Shown here: positions 58,514 through 64,000 of the stretch, piece by piece
How the letters are laid out: every line of letters starts with the position of its first letter
Position numbering within the stretch: the first letter of the stretch is position 1
Notes under the pieces: model-generated
Seen by the model: only the letters and a program-made list of their open reading frames with translations
Told to the model about the DNA's origin: nothing
The model's database searches: none
Made by a program: the position numbers and the translations under genes
Origin: Bordetella sp. BOR01
GTDB lineage: Bacteria > Pseudomonadota > Gammaproteobacteria > Burkholderiales > Burkholderiaceae_B
Direction: 5' to 3'
Assembly (NCBI RefSeq): GCF_019218885.1
Contig: NZ_JAHUWT010000003.1
Span: 1,116,001-1,180,000, forward strand
Length of the DNA: 64,000 nucleotides

Positions 58514-59070
58514 TTCAGTATCCTCAAATGGGGGGGCTGCCCCTCGCTCAAGTCCCGCAATGCGCGCCGCGCGCGCGACAGGCGCGACATCACGGTGCCC
58601 AGCGGAATGTCGAACAGATCGGCCACCACCTTATAGCTCAGGCCTTCCACACTGATCAGCCACAGCAATGTGCGCTGGGCTTCGGGCAGGCGCTCGAAGG
58701 CGTCCAGCGAAGATCGGGCCAGCGCCTGGCGTTCGGCCGACGGTGCTGTCGCATCGGTACCGGCGAACCAATCGAGCAGCCGGCCATAACGGCGCGCCCG
58801 GCGTTGGGAATCGAGAAACTGGCGGTACAGAATCATGAATAACCAGGCCCGGATGTTTCCTTCCGGGCGCCGGCCGGGCCATCGCGTCAAGGCTCTTTCC
58901 AGGGTTGACTGGACCAGGTCGTCGGCCGACGCCGGGTCGTGCGTCAGCCGCAAGGCAAACCGTCGCAGCCGCGGCAAGAGCAGGCGCAGCACGGCATCGG
59001 ACAGCTCATCGCCCTGGATGGCATCGTCAGATACGGGGTGGGGTAAAGAAGAGCGTGCCGGCCGGATCAT
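58510..59070 (-). CDS. RNA polymerase ECF-family sigma factor
   Basis: This 186-residue sigma-70 family factor has region 2 (LRRFALRLTHDPASADDLVQSTLERALTRWPGRRPEGNIRAWLFMILYRQFLDSQRR) and region 4 helix-turn-helix (GLSYKVVADLFDIPLGTVMSRLSRARRAL). It is encoded divergently from the peroxidase-cytochrome b561 pair. GGAATAA-type elements on both sides of the gap suggest that it drives itself and that pair. The neighbourhood resembles known ECF groups tied to catalase-like and cytochrome b561 genes. Confidence 0.92.
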   Translation of the reverse strand: MIRPARSSLPHPVSDDAIQGDELSDAVLRLLLPRLRRFALRLTHDPASADDLVQSTLERALTRWPGRRPEGNIRAWLFMILYRQFLDSQRRARRYGRLLDWFAGTDATAPSAERQALARSSLDAFERLPEAQRTLLWLISVEGLSYKVVADLFDIPLGTVMSRLSRARRALRDLSEGQPPHLRILK

Positions 59071-59128
59071 GTGGGGGGTTCCTGTTCAGACCAGCGCCCG
59101 CGGCGCTACAGACTTACAGGCCAATATA

Positions 59129-59192
59129 GTAAGACGCCGCTCGAATCGGTTTATTCCATCGGGGAATAATTTCCTTGGACGATGCGTCTTAC
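59129..59192. promoter_or_regulatory. Divergent ECF promoter pair built on one palindrome
   Basis: TTATTCC (59151-59157) and GGAATAA (59163-59169) form a mirror pair separated by five bases, giving a -35 element for each direction. Each is followed by CGTCTTAC: plus strand at 59185-59192 after 15 bases, minus strand at 59136-59129 after 14 bases. The plus copy points to the peroxidase gene, the minus copy to the sigma gene. Identical -35 and -10 sequences in both directions strongly suggest recognition by one ECF sigma factor. Confidence 0.75.
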
Positions 59193-59231
59193 AGGGTATT
59201 CGTCGCCCTCAGGGCCAAGGAGCTTTACCTG

Positions 59232-60335
59232 ATGCAGCAAGAACCCCAACGCGAAGCCCGGCCGCTCGATGCCCGGCAAATCTGCCTGCGCCTGGGCGCG
59301 ATCGGTGCCGTCGTGCTTGTGTCGGGTACCGCATTCGCGTTCGTGGGCGGTTGGCTGGACCCGCAGCGGCTGACTCCCGACCGGGTGGTCGATGCCCTGG
59401 AAGCAAATAGCGGCCGCCATGAAGGCTACCGCCGCAACCATGCAAAAGGCGTCTGTGTCGCGGGCCATTTCGAAAGCAACGGCGCGGCGCAAGCCCTGTC
59501 CACGGCAGCGGTCTTTGCGCCGGGCAACACCCCGGTCGTGGGGCGGCTGGCCGTGCCGGGCGGCAATCCGTACGCATCGGACTCCAGCGCGCCCATCCGC
59601 AGCTTTGCATTGCGCTTTACTTCTGCCAACGGCGAACAATGGCGTACCGGCATGAACAGCATGCCGGTATTCGTCGTGGCGACGCCACAGGCGTTCTACG
59701 AGCAGCAACTGGCCGCGCATCCCGATCCCAAGACAGGCAAGCCCGATCCGCAGCGCATGCAGGCCTTTTTTGCCGCGCATCCGGAAACCGCGGCCTTCCG
59801 GGCATGGGCCAAGACGGCCAAGCCATCGGCCAGCTACGCCACCGAGAGCTATCACGGCCTGAATGCCTTTTATTTCATCGATGCGCAAGGCAAGCGGCAG
59901 CCTGTACGCTGGCACTTGGCGCCCTTGGACGCAACACCGGCACCTGCTGCCCTGCCGCAGCACGATGCCGATTACTTGCAAGCCGACCTGCAGCAACGCC
60001 TTGCCCAAGGGCCTCTGCGCTGGCGCCTGCTGGTCACCCTGGGCGCGCCGGGCGACTCCACCAGCGACGCGACCCAGCAGTGGCCGGCGGACCGGCCCAC
60101 CGTCGATGCGGGCACCGTCGTCATCACGCGCAGCGCCTCGCAAGATGAAGGCCCCTGCCGCGACGTGAATTACGACCCGACCGTGCTGCCCCGCGGCATC
60201 GCCATCTCTGACGACCCGATACTGGCGGCCCGTTCGGCCGCCTATGCCGCATCTTACGAGCGCCGCACCAGCGAAGGGCCGCCGCCGGCTGCCCCGGCGC
60301 CATCCCATCCGACCCGCCAGGAGCACGCACAATGA
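59232..60335 (+). CDS. Catalase-related peroxidase (SrpA-like), exported
   Basis: This is a 367-residue haem protein of the catalase-related, SrpA-type subgroup. Near the start, residues 24-44 form a hydrophobic signal anchor (LGAIGAVVLVSGTAFAFVGGW), so it faces the periplasm. The distal histidine lies in GYRRNHAKGVCVAGHFESNG, and SFALRFTSANGEQWRTGMNSMPVF and GLNAFYFIDAQGKRQPVRWHLAP match the catalase core. The ATG at 59232 has AAGGAG nine bases upstream; an earlier TTG at 59175 would place the promoter -10 inside the gene. It overlaps the cytochrome b561 gene by four bases. Confidence 0.88.
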   Translation: MQQEPQREARPLDARQICLRLGAIGAVVLVSGTAFAFVGGWLDPQRLTPDRVVDALEANSGRHEGYRRNHAKGVCVAGHFESNGAAQALSTAAVFAPGNTPVVGRLAVPGGNPYASDSSAPIRSFALRFTSANGEQWRTGMNSMPVFVVATPQAFYEQQLAAHPDPKTGKPDPQRMQAFFAAHPETAAFRAWAKTAKPSASYATESYHGLNAFYFIDAQGKRQPVRWHLAPLDATPAPAALPQHDADYLQADLQQRLAQGPLRWRLLVTLGAPGDSTSDATQQWPADRPTVDAGTVVITRSASQDEGPCRDVNYDPTVLPRGIAISDDPILAARSAAYAASYERRTSEGPPPAAPAPSHPTRQEHAQ

Positions 60336-60877
60336 GCCCAGCACCCCAACGGTATCCGGCGGGATTCAGCCTGCTTGCGCGCCTGCTGCATTGGCTGATG
60401 GCGGCCGGCATTCTTGCCATGCTGTTCATCGGCGTGGGCATGGTCGCGTCGGTTTCCGAGCGGCATCAGTGGTTGATGCAGATCCACAAGCCCCTGGGCG
60501 TGGCATTGCTGGCGCTGGTCTGTATACGCCTGGCCACGCGCCTGTACAAGGGAACGCCGGCCTTGCCGTCCGCCATGCCGGCGTGGCAACGCCAGGCGGC
60601 CCATGCCTCGCATGTGCTGCTGTATGCGCTGATGTTCGCCATGCCGCTGATCGGGTGGGCGATGGTGTCGGCCGGGGGCTATCCGGTGGTGGTGGGAAAC
60701 TGGCTATTGCCGCCTATCGCGCCTGCCGACGCCGCGCTGTTCGCATGGCTGCGCGGCGCGCACCGGTATCTTGCCTTCCTGCTGTTTGCCACCGTGCTGC
60801 TGCATCTTGCCGCCGCGCTGTTCCATGGCTGGATACGGCGCGACGGCGTACTGCAGTCGATGACACGCGGGCGTTGA
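60332..60877 (+). CDS. Cytochrome b561 (CybB-like)
   Basis: This is a dihaem inner-membrane cytochrome of 181 residues with four helices. Candidate haem histidines are in LARLLHWLMAAGILAMLFIG, MQIHKPLGVALLALV, ASHVLLYALMFAMPLIGW and RYLAFLLFATVLLHLAAALFH. It is translationally coupled to the periplasmic peroxidase gene and probably supplies it with electrons from the quinol pool, a setting seen for other catalase-related peroxidases. Confidence 0.92.
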   Translation: MSPAPQRYPAGFSLLARLLHWLMAAGILAMLFIGVGMVASVSERHQWLMQIHKPLGVALLALVCIRLATRLYKGTPALPSAMPAWQRQAAHASHVLLYALMFAMPLIGWAMVSAGGYPVVVGNWLLPPIAPADAALFAWLRGAHRYLAFLLFATVLLHLAAALFHGWIRRDGVLQSMTRGR

Positions 60878-60904
60878 ACGCAGTCGAGCCCCGCCCGCCC
60901 TGCG

Positions 60905-63094
60905 TCAGCCTTGCCCCATTGCGGGATCGGAGACCGAGTCCTGGCCGTTTTCGACACGGCCGGCAAAGCGGCGCGACCAGGTTTTCACGTCGCCCGCCGC
61001 TACCGCGAAGTCGTACCAGTTGCCGCTGTCGCCCAGTTCCCAGGTCAGTTCGCCGCTCTGGCCTGCTTCGACTTGCCGGGTCCAGGGGCCGTCGCCGCGG
61101 TATGCCAGCGCGGTCACCGAGAAGGCAATCGTGCTGGCGCTGCGGTTGTACAGCTTGACCTGGACCTGCGGCGGTTCGCACGACTGGTAGCACACCTGTA
61201 CTTCCAGCCCTGTCGTGGCGGCGTCGCGCAAGTCGCCGACGAACTCGCGATGGTAGCCATTGGGGCCGATCACCCAGAAATGGTAGCGGCCTTGGTCCAT
61301 GCTTGCGTCGATCGTGTCGTCCAGCGTCTTGCCCGCCTCGACCATGTAGCGGCGCGGAATCTGGTCCAGGTGCAGCTTGTCGTACACATGGAAGACCGCG
61401 CCCGCCTGGCCGCTGTTGGCAAAGGCCAGTGTGACGGTGCTGGCGGCGGCATCGGCCCGCGCGGTCGTGTGCAGCTCGTATGGCAGCGCGCGCGAAGGGC
61501 GCGTACCGGCTTCCTGGCGCGGCAGCGCGGGATCGGTGGGCACTGGGATGGGCGCCGCGGCTTCCTGCTGGACAACCAGTTGATCGGCGGCGTCCTTGGT
61601 GGTGCGTCCCGCAAGCGTGGGCAGCACTTCGCCGTTCGGGTTGGTGAAATTGAGGGCGGTGGTCAGGTCGCCGCAAATGGCGCGGCGGTACGCGCTGATA
61701 TTGGGCTCTTTCACGCCGAAGCGCTTTTCCAGGAACAGCAGGGTCGAGGTGTGATCGAACACTTGCGAATTGACCCAGCCGCCCCGGCTCCACGGCGACA
61801 CCACCCACAGCGGCACGCGCGGGCCGGGGCCGTATGGCTTGCCATCCGGCGGCGTGTGCTTCGGCGAGGCGGGTGCATAGTCGTGGTATTCGAAAGCCAT
61901 CTCGGCCTCGCCCAGCGTCGTCTTGCCGGCCAGGGTGCCGTCGTCGCGCCGCGACGGTGCCGACGGCGGGGGCACATGATCGAAGAAGCCGTCGTTCTCG
62001 TCGTAGTTGATCAGCAGCACCGTGCTTGCCCAGACTTCCGGGTTCGAGGTCAGGGCGTCCAGTACTTCTTGCACGTACCAGCCCCCCTGGGCCGGGCTGG
62101 ATGGGCCGGGGTGCTCGCTGTAGGTGGAAGGCGGGATGATCCACGACACGGACGGCAGCGTGCCGTTCTTCACGTCGTCGCGCAGGCTTTGCAGAAAGCC
62201 GTCGGGCATGGTGTTGCCGAACCCCTTGGCCAGCGGGCTGAGCGGGTCGTCGATGGCCGGGTCGTAAGCAGGCGACACGGCCGGCAGCGCAAGCGGGCGG
62301 CGATCGGCCGGCATTGATTCCATGGCCGCGCGCCAGTGGCGAAACGACATCAGCTCATTGCAGCCGAAGTTGTCCGCCAGGCTCTGGTAAACCTTCCAGT
62401 TCACGCCGGCCTGCTGCAGGCGATCGACATACGTGGTCCAGGTCCAGCCTTCGGTCGAGGGGCCCACATCGTTGCCGCCGTTGTACTCATTCACGATGGC
62501 CGCGTAGTTGTCGCCCGACGGGCCGTTCGTGCCGGTCCAGTAGAACAGGCGGTTCGGGATGGTGCCAGTGTGCATGGAACAGTGGTAGGCGTCGCACACG
62601 GTGAAGGCTTCGGCCAGCGCGCGATGGAACGGCACTTCCGCTTCTTCCAGGTAGCCCATCGACAGCGGCTGCTTGGCCACGGGCCAGCGGTTCAGGCGGC
62701 CATGGTCCCAGGCGGCCTGCGCGTCGGCCCAGACGTGGGGCGTGCCGCCGGCGCGCTGGGCGTTGCCCTTGCTGCTGTCCAGGTGATAGGGCGTTTCAAT
62801 ATTGCCGTTGGCATCGGTTTGGTAGAACACATTGTTGCCGTTGGCCAGCGGGATCGGGTGGCGGTCGCCAAAGCCGCGCACGCCGGGCAAGGTGCCGAGG
62901 TAGCTGTCGAACGAGCGGTTTTCCAGCATCAGCAGCACCACGTGCTTGACGTCCTGCAGGGTGCCGGTGGCGTTATTGGCTTCGATGGCAAGGGCGCGGC
63001 GGATCGACAGCGGCAACGTGGAAAGCGCGGCCAGCGCGGCGGTGGTGCCCAGCGAGGCGCGCAGGAATCCGCGCTTGGAAGGATCAAAGGACAT
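60905..63094 (-). CDS. Phosphocholine-specific phospholipase C
   Basis: This is a secreted phosphoesterase of the acid phosphatase/phospholipase C family, 729 residues. The start MSFDPSKRGFLRASLGTTAALAAL is a Tat signal (KRGFL), as in Pseudomonas PlcH and PlcN. The active-site segment LMLENRSFDSYLGTLPGVRG has ENRSFD at residues 58-63, and NYDENDGFFDHVPPP carries further metal ligands. Two beta-sandwich C-terminal domains (DUF756 type) follow. A small lipoprotein gene lies 35 bases upstream. No PlcR-type chaperone gene is in the window. Confidence 0.93.
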   Translation of the reverse strand: MSFDPSKRGFLRASLGTTAALAALSTLPLSIRRALAIEANNATGTLQDVKHVVLLMLENRSFDSYLGTLPGVRGFGDRHPIPLANGNNVFYQTDANGNIETPYHLDSSKGNAQRAGGTPHVWADAQAAWDHGRLNRWPVAKQPLSMGYLEEAEVPFHRALAEAFTVCDAYHCSMHTGTIPNRLFYWTGTNGPSGDNYAAIVNEYNGGNDVGPSTEGWTWTTYVDRLQQAGVNWKVYQSLADNFGCNELMSFRHWRAAMESMPADRRPLALPAVSPAYDPAIDDPLSPLAKGFGNTMPDGFLQSLRDDVKNGTLPSVSWIIPPSTYSEHPGPSSPAQGGWYVQEVLDALTSNPEVWASTVLLINYDENDGFFDHVPPPSAPSRRDDGTLAGKTTLGEAEMAFEYHDYAPASPKHTPPDGKPYGPGPRVPLWVVSPWSRGGWVNSQVFDHTSTLLFLEKRFGVKEPNISAYRRAICGDLTTALNFTNPNGEVLPTLAGRTTKDAADQLVVQQEAAAPIPVPTDPALPRQEAGTRPSRALPYELHTTARADAAASTVTLAFANSGQAGAVFHVYDKLHLDQIPRRYMVEAGKTLDDTIDASMDQGRYHFWVIGPNGYHREFVGDLRDAATTGLEVQVCYQSCEPPQVQVKLYNRSASTIAFSVTALAYRGDGPWTRQVEAGQSGELTWELGDSGNWYDFAVAAGDVKTWSRRFAGRVENGQDSVSDPAMGQG

Positions 63095-63129
63095 GTCGGT
63101 TCGATGAAGTCGTGGGTTGGCGGGCGGGA

Positions 63130-63282
63130 TCAGGGCGCGGGTGCGCAATGGGCATCGGCGGCGCATTCGGTGCCGCCGCCGGGCGGCGGGGTGCCCGGAT
63201 CGTCGTCGTCGGAATCGCCGCTGCCGCAGCCCGCCACCAACACGGCCAACGACAGGCCCAGCGCCCATGCCAGCTTGCGCAT
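63130..63282 (-). CDS. Small lipoprotein, cysteine- and aspartate-rich
   Basis: This is a 50-residue predicted lipoprotein: MRKLAWALGLSLAVLVAGCGSG, with lipobox VAGC and then a run DSDDDDPGTPPPGGG and a short CAADAHC tail. The acidic DSDDDD run could bind calcium. It lies 35 bases upstream of the phospholipase gene in the same direction, probably on one message. No family is recognised; the role is unknown. A longer upstream start is possible, but the signal peptide favours this one. Confidence 0.6.
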   Translation of the reverse strand: MRKLAWALGLSLAVLVAGCGSGDSDDDDPGTPPPGGGTECAADAHCAPAP

Positions 63283-63778
63283 GGCGGGCCAACCCTCTAA
63301 GCTACTTCGCATCATCGTCTTATATCGCCTGGAAAATGCACGTGCCCGCGCCCGATGGGCAGCGTGCGCGCACGTTGATAAACCATGGAAAATGGTCCAG
63401 CGACTTACGCAAGAAAACCCCCTGCCGTCCGGAAATAGCCGGGCCGCGGTGTGCTTATCCAGAGATGGTCCCGAAACGGTCAAAAAATAGGGGCAGACTG
63501 CGGTTGTCAGGTGCGCAATCCTAGGCGTGAAAAAGTTCACTTTCTTGACAGCGATAGGCCGCCATGCACGGGTGCGCCGTCAATCGCGATGGGTGGTGTC
63601 TTGAGTTTGTCATGACCGACGGCGTTTCCCTGCGAAGACAGGATCCGCCGACCGGCCGGTGTGCATCTTCTATTAATGCTGGAAACCAAGTTTTACATAG
63701 CACAGCCTTGGCGGCGGCCGCGCAAGCGGCCTGATACGAACCGATGCGCGACACGCCGCATCCAACCGAGCACCGACC
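63283..63778. other. Intergenic region between the lipoprotein and acetoacetate decarboxylase genes
   Basis: About 500 bases without a convincing gene, serving two divergent transcripts. Seen are a perfect repeat GTGAA-AAAG-TTCAC around 63527-63540, a consensus TTGACA at 63545-63550 without a good -10, and a hairpin GGCCGC-GCAA-GCGGCC at 63716-63731 in the leader of the plus-strand gene. No promoter can be assigned with confidence. Confidence 0.5.
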
Positions 63779-64000
63779 ATGAAAAAAGAATACATTCGCA
63801 AGAACGCTTTTGCGATGCCGATACACAACCCGGCTTACCCGCGCCCGCCCTTTCGCTTCATCAACCGCGAATACTTCATCGTCTCGTACGAGACGGACAT
63901 GGACGCGGTCAGGGCCGTCGTTCCCGAACCCTTAAGGGTCGACAGCCCCATTGTCCATTACGAATTCATACGCATGCCCGATTCATCGGGCCTGGGTGCT
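63779..64000 (+). CDS. adc: Acetoacetate decarboxylase, N-terminal part (cut by window end)
   Basis: The first 74 codons read [52 protein letters not shown], the standard opening of acetoacetate decarboxylases, which convert acetoacetate to acetone and CO2 through a lysine Schiff base. The catalytic lysine would lie beyond the window. The gene is divergent from the phospholipase unit. Identity is firm; completeness cannot be judged. Confidence 0.9.
   Translation, partial: MKKEYIRKNAFAMPIHNPAYPRPPFRFINREYFIVSYETDMDAVRAVVPEPLRVDSPIVHYEFIRMPDSSGLGA

Noticed and set aside
60878-60905. ACGCAG/CTGCGT repeat between cytochrome b561 and phospholipase genes as a terminator
   Set aside because: Only six-bp arms with a 16-base loop and no T-run; too weak to call.
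63521-63826. 101-codon minus-strand open frame over the start of the acetoacetate decarboxylase gene
   Set aside because: It overlaps the clear family start on the plus strand and has no signal peptide, domain or ribosome site.

Overview
The window is GC-rich, densely coded bacterial chromosome. Gene order and protein content point to a betaproteobacterium of the Alcaligenaceae, most probably Bordetella or a close relative such as Achromobacter. The evidence is the rpoA-rplQ end of the ribosomal operon followed by cutA-dsbD, hemB-engB, a ResB/CcsA cytochrome c system, lysA-cyaY-ponA-aroKB-dgt and uvrA-MFS-ssb, together with Bug-type tripartite tricarboxylate receptors, many IclR regulators and CoA-transferase clusters. 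Species was not determined; no database search was possible. No rRNA, tRNA, CRISPR array, insertion sequence or phage gene was recognised.

Region 1 (1-17.5 kb) is housekeeping core: transcription and ribosome (rpoA, rplQ with a strong terminator), metal tolerance and disulfide reduction (cutA, dsbD), haem synthesis (hemB, coupled to engB), cytochrome c4, System II cytochrome c assembly (resB, ccsB), lysine synthesis (lysA, lptM), frataxin, class A PBP, and shikimate pathway plus dNTPase (aroK-aroB-dgt). A 23-bp perfect inverted repeat spans the stop codons of cyaY and ponA. The pilMNOPQ block that many relatives carry between ponA and aroK is absent.

Region 2 (17.5-28.2 kb) is a catabolic operon divergent from a LysR regulator: aldehyde dehydrogenase, polyamine-type ABC importer (Tat-type binding protein, two permeases, ATPase), an FAD oxidoreductase, an acyl-CoA ligase and an amidohydrolase-fold protein that has lost most metal ligands. 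A 25-bp dyad lies in the regulator/operon gap.

Region 3 (28.2-42.8 kb) has core uvrA, an MFS transporter and ssb. Between the MFS gene and ssb sits a TRAP-transporter operon with a TPP-dependent enzyme, a 3-hydroxyisobutyrate-dehydrogenase-type reductase, an HpcH-type aldolase and an amidase, under a divergent IclR gene. The set resembles a tartronate-semialdehyde type route, but its substrate is unknown.

Region 4 (42.9-57.2 kb) holds two acyl-CoA clusters flanking a YagU-like membrane gene. One is IclR-MaoC-CoA transferase-Bug receptor-thiolase. The other is an eight-gene operon on the minus strand: enoyl-CoA hydratase, MaoC, acyl-CoA dehydrogenase, CoA transferase, MaoC, Bug receptor and a split AtuA. 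Two translationally coupled IclR genes lie divergent to it. All three MaoC proteins lack the usual Asp/His dyad.

Region 5 (57.2-64 kb) holds an OB-fold periplasmic protein, an ECF sigma/anti-sigma pair divergent from a catalase-related peroxidase and cytochrome b561, a Tat-exported phospholipase C with a small lipoprotein, and the start of an acetoacetate decarboxylase gene. The gap between the sigma factor and the peroxidase carries two mirror-image copies of an ECF-type promoter built on one palindrome.
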